A stretch of 64,000 nt of DNA from Chitinophaga sp. Cy-1792 (GTDB lineage Bacteria > Bacteroidota > Bacteroidia > Chitinophagales > Chitinophagaceae), in the NCBI RefSeq assembly GCF_011752935.1, contig NZ_VWWO01000002.1, forward strand, positions 496,001 through 560,000, read 5' to 3'. Each line of letters begins with the position of its first letter. The stretch's first letter is position 1. Below the pieces are notes generated by a model. The model worked only from the letters and a program-made list of their open reading frames with translations. It was not told the origin of the DNA and did not search any database. Made by a program: the position numbers and the translations under genes. Of the stretch, positions 18,029 to 27,190 are shown piece after piece.

Positions 18029-21000
18029 ATGCAGCAAGTTAGAATATTCCGATACCTGTTTAGTTTAATCGTATTCCTCCTGATGCGGTTGACGGTGGTT
18101 GCACAGCAATACCCCGTTACAGCCAGTACGCAGATCATCCCGCCGTACAGTGTATATCTTCCTGATTATGTGGTGCCCGGCAGTGATAAGATGCGCGTCA
18201 TCCTGGTACAGAACGACCTTACCAGGCCTTCGTACGATGTGATACTGAAGATGACCATCGAGCAGAACGGCGTGGTGATCATGCGCAGTTCTACGAGGTT
18301 TATGCCTCGTCCGCTCACGTTATCAGCTGGAGTACCTACGATTATTAGTGGTGTAGACCTGATGGATTATCTTAACTCAGATAACATAGACTTTACAGGC
18401 GGATTTAACCGCGATGCATATGAGAAGAATAAGTCGCTGCCGGAAGGCGCTTACCGTATTACGTTTACCGCCTATGATTACAGGAGGCCAACGATACAGG
18501 TAAGTAATCCGGGCGCCAATGTATTTTATTTCCGCAAGAATGACCCGCCACTGCTGAACTTGCCGGTATGTGGGAGTCGTGTTGAAAAGAAAGACCCGCA
18601 GTTCCTGAACTTTAGCTGGAGCAGCCGTACTTCACCGAGTCCGGTAGAAGGTAGTGTCACCGAATATATATTTTCTCTGTACGAAATAAAGCCGAAGGGC
18701 AGCAATGCGGATTATATCATCCGTAGTGCACGTCCTATCTATACCGTTACAACAGAAAACACCAACATCGTATATGGGCCCGGAGAACCGGCATTGACAG
18801 ATAGTATGGAATACGCCTGGATTATACAGGCAAGGGATAAGAGTGGTCGTGATGCATTCAGTAATCAGGGGTTGAGTCTGAGCTGCAAGTTTCTATACCA
18901 GGGGAATAATCCATTTGAAGCATATAGTATAGCCAAGCCGGTATTGTATGGCAAGAGCACCGGAGAGCGGAATATACGGCTGTCGTGGCCGCTGGCCGCG
19001 GGTACGGAGCGTTATAACGTGGATGCCTATCGCGTAGAATACCGTGCAGCAGACAAAGATGGAGTAACGTACGACTGGTATTCATCCGAAACCCCGACGG
19101 ACACGGTGCTGGCGCTGAATAGTCTGGAACCCGGACGAACCTACGAAGCGAGGCTGCAATGGCGTGTGGCGGGCGTTTACGGGCCATTCAGTGATATTGT
19201 TAAGGTAACGACAGACCCGTTGAAAACCTTTAACTGTGGGGAGATGTCTGGTTTGCAGGTTCCGGAGAACACCAAACCTGCAGCGATATTGCTGCCGGGC
19301 ATGATTGTAAGGGTAGGGCATTTTGATGTGTTGCTGACATCGGTCAAAGGCAGTATGGGCACTTTCACCGGTAATGGCAGGATTATTACGCCAGGATTCG
19401 GTATCGGCCTGCTGGTAGAGTTTACGGACATTACGATAAACTCCGACCTGAAAGTAATCCGCGGAGAGATGCAGGCTGCTACGAAGGGCATAGACAAATT
19501 TGTAGAGGATGCAGTTAAGGAACAACGTGGTGGTAATGATGTAGGTAAAGTTAAAACAGGAGATATCGTACCGGATATCACTACTAACCTGCACATCTTC
19601 ACAAAAGAAAATATTACCGTTGATACAGATGCAGGCACCATTACATTAACGGACAGCCAGACGGGTAAGCAGGAAGTGATCGATTATAAGGCTAAGGGCA
19701 AGGATTTGCCGATGGTCATTGAAGACGCGGATGGCAACCTCTATAACGTAGATAAGAAAGGCAATGTAACGGCGGCGGGTAAACGCGATAAAGGACTGGC
19801 AGGCAATGCCGCTGCACTGGCTGCGCTCAATACCCTTGATCTCGATAAGGGTACCGTTACGTTTGCACCTGGTAAAGACAATAAATATGCCTTCGACAGC
19901 TGGAAAGGCAGTTATTCAGGTAAGAAAGTACTGGAAGATAGTTATGAGAAACTGGCAGGCGGTAAATACCGGGTGAGTGCCAAGGCGATTGTGCCTGGCG
20001 AGACAGAAGACATCCTGGCTACCTTATCAAATGCTGCTGCTGATACCAATCCGGATAGCATCCGTTTTGTGAATGGTAAGGGAATCGTATTGCCGTTTAA
20101 GCGTAACGGCAACGATTATACGGTAACGGTTACCGGTGGCCCTGGCGGCGACGCACAGGAAGTGTTTGCTGTTTGTCGCAATGGCGGAAAGTATGCGAGT
20201 CTGGGTAAGCTGCTGGTGGCAAGCTACACGCCGATGCAGGAGAAACTGGTGCTGGTTCAGGTTGGAGAGAATACGGTAATACCGGAAGAGGCTATCCGCC
20301 AGCGTCTGTCAGAAACCTATGGCAAGATAGGCGTTACCTATACGGTGGAAATAGATACGACTTTCCGTCGTGATAAGTCGTGGGACCTGAACAAAGATGG
20401 TTTACTGCAGGATACTAAGAGTGGGTTCCTCGGAAATGGCTTTACCGGCGAGGAAAAGGCTATGAAGAAGGCTTACAGTAAGCGTCATGATATTGATGAT
20501 GATGCAACTTACCTGTTTGTGGTGAATGAGGTGGTCATGAATAATGCAGACTTACTGGGTAAGATGCCTCGTCAGAGCCAGTTTGGGTTTGTATTTGTGA
20601 AAAGCGCCTCTGCAGCAGATGTAGGAAGGAGTGTAGCGCATGAAATCGGACATGGCGCGTATACGCTGGAACATACATTTGATCCGGGGATTGGTATTGC
20701 ACAGCGTACTACTGATAACCTGATGGATTATAAAGGAGGCATTGACCTGGTGAAATATCAGTGGGATATTGTTTATGATCCGGGGCATGTATGGGGGCTG
20801 TTTGAAAGCGATGCAGCAAATGATCTTGTTGGTTATTCTGATATTAAGGTATTTAAGGAGTTAATCAATAAGACCAATAATACCTACACATTCATTACAC
20901 CGGGAGGTACCTGTCTGACACTGCCAGAATCGGCCACCAACCTGAAGTTTTCTACACTGGACAGGGTTTACTATAATAACAGTAAGGGAGAGCCCGATGT

Positions 21001-24000
21001 GAATACACCAGCAGAACAACTTGTGCCACTGGGCGCTTTAATATCCTTCCAGCTGGATAATAATAACTATTCAGCCGCATTTATCGGAACAGACTTTAAG
21101 GGGTATAAGGCAGGAGAAGCATTATATGAAGATAAATATTCTGCTGACCTGAAGCCCAAAACTGGTATTGCCGCCTTCTTAGGTATTAAGGATAGCAAGT
21201 TTGTTACTTATGCATCCCGTTTTGAAATCGGTCAGAAAACGGATAATTTATCTGCACCTTATTATGGTACTGCTGTTAGTTCTAATGAATTTGCGGTTGT
21301 TCCGTTGAATATGGCTAATGCAGATCCATTTGAAAAAGTACTCAACGCAGCGAAGAATGGCAACTTCCCGTTACTGACGCTGGAAGCGAAAGACCTGCAG
21401 TTTGCTACTGAAAATGTTAAGCTTTCGCTGGGAGATGGCAACGTTTCTTCAGTAAAAGATTTTCTGTTGCAGTCGCTCTCGGCTTATAGCCCGGTGAAAG
21501 ATTATTTCACGTTCTATGCGCTGGCAAATCTGAAACCGGAAGACCTGGAGGCATACAAAACCTGTATGACTTCCGTTGGATGGAACGATGTGCTGCTTAA
21601 TGCGCTGAGAAAGATAGTGTATGATGAGGGGATGGGCCATAATGCACCTGTTTACCAGTTGTACCATGCCGTCAGAAAGCAGACGCTTGATGCAGTGAAG
21701 AAACTATCGGCAGGCAGTGATAAAATGGTAAAAGATCTGGAAGAGCTGGTGCGCCTGGGGAAAGATATTAGTGTAATGTACAATGATGTCTTCGAAAAGA
21801 ACTATAGCTACTGTGCATTAGGTACCTTGTCGCGGGATGCGAGAATGAACATCCTTCAGCAACTCTTTAAAGAAGGCAAAGATTACAGTTACTGGTATAC
21901 AAGTAATAAGGACTTCATAATCCTGGACCTGATTAGAAGTACACCACAGGTAGACAGGCTGACGGTATTGAAAGATGGCTTTATGGCCAATAATTACCAA
22001 TGGCTGCGAAAACTCTTATTCCCGGCTAAAGGTTCAATGGAGTCTGATAAGATTAAAGTGTCTTATTCGGATTTGAAAGGTGTAGCAAATGTGATCAGTT
22101 CATGGTTTGGAGATACTTATGCCAACCTTGGTGTGCCGGTTACGAAGAAAACCTTTGGTGGTGGCATCCTGTCAATTCCTGAACAGACTATTTTCCCAGG
22201 GGAACGGAATTACTATCTGGGACTGAATGAGAATGGGTATGTCATTCAGGATCCACAGAAGCAAAAGAAGGCGCTTATCACCAGGGATATACATTTTACT
22301 GGTAATGATCTGGGTGGTTTTGTGAGTATGGAGGAGAATGGAAAAATATCCATGTCCCAGACTTATAAGGTGAAGTATATGCCTAAGGAGGGGTCTGACT
22401 ATGAAGAAGTATATGATATCTATAATGAGAATTATGATCCGTTCGAACCAGTAACACTGTTGGCTTCCAGGAACCTTCATGAGATTGGACTGGATATAGA
22501 TCAGAAAGTCATAGTACCAGCCTTCATGGCATATTTCTATCATAAGGATGTTGAGGATACGGAAACGGCAGAGAATGACAAGAAAAAATGGACCTATCTT
22601 AATATTGGGTTTGGTGTTGTTGCCGCATTTGAAACCGGTGGTTCTTCTCTTGCAGTTGCTTTGCAATTCACACAGCAGGTTTCCAGTGCGCTAAGTGCAG
22701 GAGATATATGGGTTCAACAATTCAAGAAAGACCTCAACAATGAGACCTACCAGAAGAATAAGGCATTTTTCCAAAGTTGGGATAGGATAGTTACCTCGGC
22801 AGAAATTGCTAACATGGCTGTGGGGGGTGTAGCAATTACGTCAGCGATTAGGAATAAATTAGGAAGTTTGATTGCAGCCATTGAAGCCGAAAGGGTAACA
22901 CTGGAAAAGACGCCGGTTATTCTGACTATGATCAAAAAGGCATGGGATCTCCTAAAAAATGCCCGAAATGCTGAATCAACAGCTGCATCTATTATTACCA
23001 GCACAGAAGATTTAAAGAAAGTATCTGTAATCATACCAGGGGAAAACCTTAAGAATGTAAATGCCTGGTTGAAGCCTAAAAATGATGTAATATTCGTTGT
23101 CGTTCATGGGGATAATACAGGCTTTAAGGTGGTGCAGAATGGTGTGGAAGAAACGCTTGAAGGCAAATCCCTGATGGTAGAGATTTTAAAACATGCCACA
23201 CCGGAATCGAAAGTAGTCTTGCTTTCCTGTTCCGACATCAATGTTGCAAAGAAATTCAGTAAGGAGTTTGAATTAAAATTAGGTGCTAACCATGGCTATG
23301 TAGAAATTGCGGATAATGGCGCAATAGCAGGCGAATATCCATTTGTAGAAATTTCGCCGGATGGTACCACAAGAGAAGTATCCATTAGTGAATTTGCTGA
23401 AGAAGCGTCTATGGCGGAGGCGAAAGCGGCAGGTAGGGAGGTAGTACGACTCGGAGGTGCAGGTGAGGGCGCCAGTGCGGGTGGGGAGATCGATTGGGCG
23501 GCGGTTAAAAGTAGGTTTGCTGAAATTGCAGGGAAAAATACCCAAATTCAGGCTAAGTTTAATAAATTGCTCAGGAGAATGGAACAGTATCCAAAGACAG
23601 CCTCTCGTTTCGCTGAGCATATTGTTAAAGGTACAGGTAAAGGGGTTCAGAACTACCGGATAGTTCTCACAAATGCTACACCTGACGAACATTCTATGAA
23701 AGCGTCAATACAAGCTTTGGATATAGCAGAAGAGTTACTCTCAAAAAATTATACCGAAGCTGATTTGATGTTTGAGCATAAGTCAGATATTTTCGATGTT
23801 GATCTGGGTATAAGAGAAATGCCTGGTTTGGAAAGATATAAGATCGGTTATCAATTTAAAACGAATAAAGAGCAACTCACTAAAGCAACAATAAAAGGTG
23901 CTTGCCGGCAGTTGGAGCGGGCACCAGTAGAATATAGAATTCCGGAACTTGCTCTGGTGGAGAAAGATAACTTAGCAGATATAGTAAAAGATCCTGAAAT

Positions 24001-24151
24001 AACAGCGGCTCTCAAAAACTATCTATATGAGAATCAATTTAAGGATGAACATTATAGAACAATTATGAATGAAATACGTCTGGTTTTTTCGAATGGCGAA
24101 AGAGTAAAGGTTATGTATGCTGATGGTATGTTGAAATATATAAAATATTAA
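18029..24151 (+). CDS. Giant multidomain polymorphic toxin with zincin-like, caspase-like and nuclease-like segments
   Basis: A 2040-aa protein. Residues 1-25 are a signal peptide. Residues 26-175 (from YPVTASTQIIPPYSVYLPDY) look like the N-terminal module called TANFOR in some Bacteroidota proteins, from memory and unverified. FN3-like folds follow at about 175-395. A zincin-type motif HEIGHGAYTLEH begins at His871 and is followed by TDNLMDYKGG, which resembles a Met-turn. Near 1690-1790 is a caspase-like (clan CD) pair: IFVVVHGD with His1693 and VVLLSCSD with Cys1734, suggesting self-cleavage that frees the tip. After a Gly/Ala-rich hinge (GGAGEGASAGGE), the last 235 residues form a compact tip. 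In it FDVDLGI, GYQFKT and the helix ACRQLERA follow the order of a PD-(D/E)xK nuclease core with QxK. There is no T9SS tail, so export probably uses a partner. The tip coding sequence is visibly more AT-rich than the body. Its likely immunity gene follows after 3 bp. Confidence 0.75.
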   Translation: MQQVRIFRYLFSLIVFLLMRLTVVAQQYPVTASTQIIPPYSVYLPDYVVPGSDKMRVILVQNDLTRPSYDVILKMTIEQNGVVIMRSSTRFMPRPLTLSAGVPTIISGVDLMDYLNSDNIDFTGGFNRDAYEKNKSLPEGAYRITFTAYDYRRPTIQVSNPGANVFYFRKNDPPLLNLPVCGSRVEKKDPQFLNFSWSSRTSPSPVEGSVTEYIFSLYEIKPKGSNADYIIRSARPIYTVTTENTNIVYGPGEPALTDSMEYAWIIQARDKSGRDAFSNQGLSLSCKFLYQGNNPFEAYSIAKPVLYGKSTGERNIRLSWPLAAGTERYNVDAYRVEYRAADKDGVTYDWYSSETPTDTVLALNSLEPGRTYEARLQWRVAGVYGPFSDIVKVTTDPLKTFNCGEMSGLQVPENTKPAAILLPGMIVRVGHFDVLLTSVKGSMGTFTGNGRIITPGFGIGLLVEFTDITINSDLKVIRGEMQAATKGIDKFVEDAVKEQRGGNDVGKVKTGDIVPDITTNLHIFTKENITVDTDAGTITLTDSQTGKQEVIDYKAKGKDLPMVIEDADGNLYNVDKKGNVTAAGKRDKGLAGNAAALAALNTLDLDKGTVTFAPGKDNKYAFDSWKGSYSGKKVLEDSYEKLAGGKYRVSAKAIVPGETEDILATLSNAAADTNPDSIRFVNGKGIVLPFKRNGNDYTVTVTGGPGGDAQEVFAVCRNGGKYASLGKLLVASYTPMQEKLVLVQVGENTVIPEEAIRQRLSETYGKIGVTYTVEIDTTFRRDKSWDLNKDGLLQDTKSGFLGNGFTGEEKAMKKAYSKRHDIDDDATYLFVVNEVVMNNADLLGKMPRQSQFGFVFVKSASAADVGRSVAHEIGHGAYTLEHTFDPGIGIAQRTTDNLMDYKGGIDLVKYQWDIVYDPGHVWGLFESDAANDLVGYSDIKVFKELINKTNNTYTFITPGGTCLTLPESATNLKFSTLDRVYYNNSKGEPDVNTPAEQLVPLGALISFQLDNNNYSAAFIGTDFKGYKAGEALYEDKYSADLKPKTGIAAFLGIKDSKFVTYASRFEIGQKTDNLSAPYYGTAVSSNEFAVVPLNMANADPFEKVLNAAKNGNFPLLTLEAKDLQFATENVKLSLGDGNVSSVKDFLLQSLSAYSPVKDYFTFYALANLKPEDLEAYKTCMTSVGWNDVLLNALRKIVYDEGMGHNAPVYQLYHAVRKQTLDAVKKLSAGSDKMVKDLEELVRLGKDISVMYNDVFEKNYSYCALGTLSRDARMNILQQLFKEGKDYSYWYTSNKDFIILDLIRSTPQVDRLTVLKDGFMANNYQWLRKLLFPAKGSMESDKIKVSYSDLKGVANVISSWFGDTYANLGVPVTKKTFGGGILSIPEQTIFPGERNYYLGLNENGYVIQDPQKQKKALITRDIHFTGNDLGGFVSMEENGKISMSQTYKVKYMPKEGSDYEEVYDIYNENYDPFEPVTLLASRNLHEIGLDIDQKVIVPAFMAYFYHKDVEDTETAENDKKKWTYLNIGFGVVAAFETGGSSLAVALQFTQQVSSALSAGDIWVQQFKKDLNNETYQKNKAFFQSWDRIVTSAEIANMAVGGVAITSAIRNKLGSLIAAIEAERVTLEKTPVILTMIKKAWDLLKNARNAESTAASIITSTEDLKKVSVIIPGENLKNVNAWLKPKNDVIFVVVHGDNTGFKVVQNGVEETLEGKSLMVEILKHATPESKVVLLSCSDINVAKKFSKEFELKLGANHGYVEIADNGAIAGEYPFVEISPDGTTREVSISEFAEEASMAEAKAAGREVVRLGGAGEGASAGGEIDWAAVKSRFAEIAGKNTQIQAKFNKLLRRMEQYPKTASRFAEHIVKGTGKGVQNYRIVLTNATPDEHSMKASIQALDIAEELLSKNYTEADLMFEHKSDIFDVDLGIREMPGLERYKIGYQFKTNKEQLTKATIKGACRQLERAPVEYRIPELALVEKDNLADIVKDPEITAALKNYLYENQFKDEHYRTIMNEIRLVFSNGERVKVMYADGMLKYIKY

Positions 24152-24154
24152 ACT

Positions 24155-24817
24155 ATGCGAGAAACTGCCGCTATCTGGGATTTTACGGGGATGATTAATG
24201 ATAGTTCAGATCTAAAGGTCTACCCGGGAGTAAAGCGTGATCTGTGGGTATTATTAACAAATATTATTTCAGCAGGAATACTTTTTCCTACAAAAATTAA
24301 CGATGAAACATTGGTTTATGAAACAGCAGATCAGCTATTGGAATTAATTTCCAATAGCGGACGCCTTAATAAACCCACTGGATTTAATTTGTATGGAGAT
24401 ACCAGGATATACACACGGACAGGGGTAGAAATTTATCATGATATTGTTCGAATCGAGGGTTTTACTACCTATGCACAGGAATTCATGATTTCATTTGAAA
24501 CAGATATCTGGATGCCAATGGTATATGATCAGGATAAATGCGAGTTTATCTGGAACCTGGAATATTATAACCTTAATTATGAAAGAGTTCCAACCTTATT
24601 GAAAACGTTACATCAGGAGTTGAACTGGGAAAATAAATCATTACTATACCCTAATGGATGGTATACAACAATGCAAACAGGTTATGACTTTTTCGTAATG
24701 GATGATATAATTGCACGTGAATACGAAGAAAATCCTAACCCGGATTTTAACCTGGAGGCATATCTTAATAAAATCAAAACTACCAGAGCGTTATATAAAG
24801 ATAAGTACGGAGAATGA
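24155..24817 (+). CDS. Putative cognate immunity protein of the giant toxin
   Basis: A 220-aa cytoplasmic protein with no signal peptide, membrane segment or recognised motif. The order is mixed alpha/beta and rich in Tyr, Trp and acidic residues (IEGFTTYAQEFMISFETDIW, LYPNGWYTTMQTGYDFFVMD). It starts 3 bp after the toxin stop. In polymorphic toxin loci the gene directly behind the toxic tip is normally the immunity protein, and that is the only basis for the call. Base composition is AT-rich like the toxin tip, which fits joint transfer of tip and immunity gene. Its stop overlaps the ATG of a 40-codon reading frame. Confidence 0.5.
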   Translation: MRETAAIWDFTGMINDSSDLKVYPGVKRDLWVLLTNIISAGILFPTKINDETLVYETADQLLELISNSGRLNKPTGFNLYGDTRIYTRTGVEIYHDIVRIEGFTTYAQEFMISFETDIWMPMVYDQDKCEFIWNLEYYNLNYERVPTLLKTLHQELNWENKSLLYPNGWYTTMQTGYDFFVMDDIIAREYEENPNPDFNLEAYLNKIKTTRALYKDKYGE

Positions 24818-24936
24818 TACACGACATGCTGAAAGAATTAATGCTGAATCACTACGGCATAAATAGTGATCAGGTGTCTATTATTAAAGAAGGTGTCAGA
24901 TTAAATGTCGATAAGCTAAAAGGAATTCTCTTTTAG
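24814..24936 (+). CDS. Possible 40-aa small protein, ATGA-coupled
   Basis: The frame begins at the ATG of an ATGA overlap with the upstream stop and encodes 40 residues (MIHDMLKELMLNHYGINSDQ, ending VDKLKGILF). ATGA overlaps usually mark translational coupling. The peptide has the look of the end of a larger helical protein, so it may be a leftover of a truncated immunity or toxin-tip gene rather than a functional product. I recognise no family. Confidence 0.3.
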   Translation: MIHDMLKELMLNHYGINSDQVSIIKEGVRLNVDKLKGILF

Positions 24937-24964
24937 CTCATATATAGCAGCACAGGAAAATTTT

Positions 24965-25966
24965 ATGGAAAGTATTATCAGTACGGGATTTGGTGGTAAA
25001 TTTCAATATATATCACACGCAGATTTTAAAGCAGTGATTGCTGAATTTTCATGGCCGGCCGCCTATACTATATGTGATATTGTTTCCTTTAGTTTAGACT
25101 TTGAGAAGTGTTCAGTATGGTTTCATGAACAGCATTTTAATGCGCATCGTGTAATAGTATCATTTTCTTCCGTTGATACTGATACTGGTTGTGCAATAGC
25201 GTTATTGGATGCATTGAATGATTTGCTGTTGCCTGAGGCCCGGTTAAATCCGGAGTTTAAAGAGCCTGAAATAATCACTGCTGCAAATAATACTTCGAAG
25301 GAGATGGTGCTGGATGATCTTCGCAATAACTGCAGGTTATTGCTGAAGTATTTTACACCGCATATTAATGGCGACTTTAGCTGGGTAGAGCGATTCAGGG
25401 AAGTAATGAAGGCAAGAGGAGACTATCGTTACCTGAAATCTAATGATGAGTCAGTCTTTAATCAACATGGTTTCAATTTTAAACGGATCTCTATCAGGGC
25501 AAGATTGGCCTACGGTGCCTTGTGTCTTGAAAATGCCATAAAATTCTATCAGCAGGAACATTTAAACTGGACTTATTTGTTTGATCTTATCTGGTCTACT
25601 ACCACCACGTTTATGTATTCGTGGGCCGATCATATGGGAGAAGCGAATCCCTTGGTGGTAATGCATGAACCCTTTGGTTCCATAGAGGCGGATTACATAT
25701 TGGAGGCGGAATTTAATCAGCTTAAAGAGGTATATGATCAGGCAAATCCTGTACTCTTTAAAATTATTGATCGTATACACTATGCAGGAAGCTCTAATGT
25801 AGATCATGGCTTAACCCGTTATACTATTTTACCTATGCAACAACTGGCTGATCTAATGGATGAGCATGCGATTCCATTACCGGATATTACACCATTTTTT
25901 AAATTTGGCGTTGAGGAAGATGGCGGCTGGGGGAGAGCATTTTCCCGGGAAGAAATATATGAATAG
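24965..25966 (+). CDS. Immunity-like protein of unknown family, copy 1
   Basis: A 333-aa soluble protein with no signal peptide or membrane segment. Landmarks shared with copy 2 are FQYISHADF and VIAEFSWPAAYTI near the N-terminus, FTPHINGDFSWVERFREVMK in the middle, and LPDITPFFKFGV with a final REEIYE. The middle (about residues 115-215) is alpha-helical and almost unchanged between copies. Residues 35-70 and 220-280 vary. Tandem, partly diverged copies next to a toxin gene are usual for immunity genes that protect against variant tips; that role is inferred. I do not recognise the family. Confidence 0.6.
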   Translation: MESIISTGFGGKFQYISHADFKAVIAEFSWPAAYTICDIVSFSLDFEKCSVWFHEQHFNAHRVIVSFSSVDTDTGCAIALLDALNDLLLPEARLNPEFKEPEIITAANNTSKEMVLDDLRNNCRLLLKYFTPHINGDFSWVERFREVMKARGDYRYLKSNDESVFNQHGFNFKRISIRARLAYGALCLENAIKFYQQEHLNWTYLFDLIWSTTTTFMYSWADHMGEANPLVVMHEPFGSIEADYILEAEFNQLKEVYDQANPVLFKIIDRIHYAGSSNVDHGLTRYTILPMQQLADLMDEHAIPLPDITPFFKFGVEEDGGWGRAFSREEIYE

Positions 25967-26060
25967 TATACCTGTTTTTATAAAATCAGACATTCCGGAA
26001 ATTAAAATAAAAAAACAGAAATTCTCTTTAAATTGATATTTAGCAATACGGTATTGTTTT

Positions 26061-27062
26061 ATGGAAAGTGTTATCAGTAAGGGGTTTGGTGATAAATTTC
26101 AATATATATCCCGCGCAGATTTTGAATCAGTGATAGCCGAATTTTCATGGCCGGCAGCCTATACTATAGATGATTTTGTTCCCTTTAGCTTAAAATTTCC
26201 GAAGTGTACCATTTATATTTCCGAAGAGAATTTTCTGGCGCATAAAATAAAGGTATCATTTTCTTCCTCCGATACTGATACTGGTTGTGCAATAACGTTA
26301 TTGGATGCACTGAATGAATTGGTGTTGCCTGAGGCCCGGTTGAATACCGGGTTTAAAGAGCCTGAAATAGGCACTGCTGCTAACAATACATCTAAGGAAA
26401 TGGTGATGGATGATCTTCGCAATAACTGCTGGTTATTGCTGACGTATTTTACACCGCATATTAATGGCGACTTTAGCTGGGTAGAGCGATTCAGGGAAGT
26501 AATGAAGGCTAGAGGAAACTATGATTACCTGAAATCCAAAGATGAGTCAGTCTTCAACCATCATGGTTACAATTTTAAACGGATCTCTATCAGGGCAAGA
26601 TTGGCCTACGGTGCCTTATGTCTTGAAAATGCCATAAAATTCTATCAGCAGGAACATTTAAACTGGACATACCTGTTTGATCTTATCTGGTCTACTACCA
26701 CCACGTTTATGTATTCGTGGGCCGATCATATGGGAGAGGCGAGTCCTTTTGTGGTCATGCATGATCCTTTTGATCCCAGGGAAGCGGTTTATGTAATGGA
26801 GGAGGATTTTTATCAGCTCAAAGCATTATATGATGAGGCTAATCCGGTGCTCATCACCATCATTGATCGTATATGGTATGCCGGAATGTGTAATACCGGT
26901 GATGGCTTAACCCATTATACTATTTTACCTATGCAACAACTGGCTGATCTAATGGATAAGCATGCGATTCCATTACCGGATATTACGCCGTTTTTTAAAT
27001 TTGGTGTTGCGGAGGATAGCGGATGGGGGAGAGCATTTACCCGGGAAGAAATATATGAATAG
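26061..27062 (+). CDS. Immunity-like protein of unknown family, copy 2
   Basis: A 333-aa paralogue of the preceding gene with the same length and landmarks (FQYISRADF, VIAEFSWPAAYTI, LPDITPFFKFGV, REEIYE). Substitutions cluster at residues 33-60 (DDFVPFSLKFPKCTIYISEE against CDIVSFSLDFEKCSVWFHEQ in copy 1) and in the last third. Diversified surface regions on a conserved frame would fit recognition of different partners. A 36-codon remnant of a third copy lies at 28413. Confidence 0.6.
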   Translation: MESVISKGFGDKFQYISRADFESVIAEFSWPAAYTIDDFVPFSLKFPKCTIYISEENFLAHKIKVSFSSSDTDTGCAITLLDALNELVLPEARLNTGFKEPEIGTAANNTSKEMVMDDLRNNCWLLLTYFTPHINGDFSWVERFREVMKARGNYDYLKSKDESVFNHHGYNFKRISIRARLAYGALCLENAIKFYQQEHLNWTYLFDLIWSTTTTFMYSWADHMGEASPFVVMHDPFDPREAVYVMEEDFYQLKALYDEANPVLITIIDRIWYAGMCNTGDGLTHYTILPMQQLADLMDKHAIPLPDITPFFKFGVAEDSGWGRAFTREEIYE

Positions 27063-27190
27063 TTTGAATTATTCCGGAAATGCCCGTTTTAGACGAGAAA
27101 TAGTGATATATATAAAAATATTTTTTAAATTGAAAGATAATACATGAAATATTGATTTTTTCAATCCGATAAACTTATTGCTATTTCCCT

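Larger units (their letters stand above)
24922..27062 (+). repeat. Tandem gene duplication of about 1.05 kb
   Basis: The segments 24922-25966 and 26022-27062 are copies of each other. Each contains a 333-codon gene plus about 40 bp of leader. The leaders share an AATTCTCTTT block, a following TAGCA block and a TTTTATGGAAAGT junction. Long stretches in the middle of the genes are nearly identical at base level, while 5' and 3' parts differ more. The duplication is therefore fairly recent, with divergence concentrated at the ends. Confidence 0.85.

Noticed and set aside
20639..20674. Classical metzincin
   Set aside because: The third His is at +11 instead of +10 and the Gly at +7 is missing, so only a zincin-like site is claimed.
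4067..24151. Extracellular contractile (eCIS), type VI or Rhs system
   Set aside because: No sheath, tube, baseplate, VgrG, PAAR or YD-repeat features are present in any of the five proteins.
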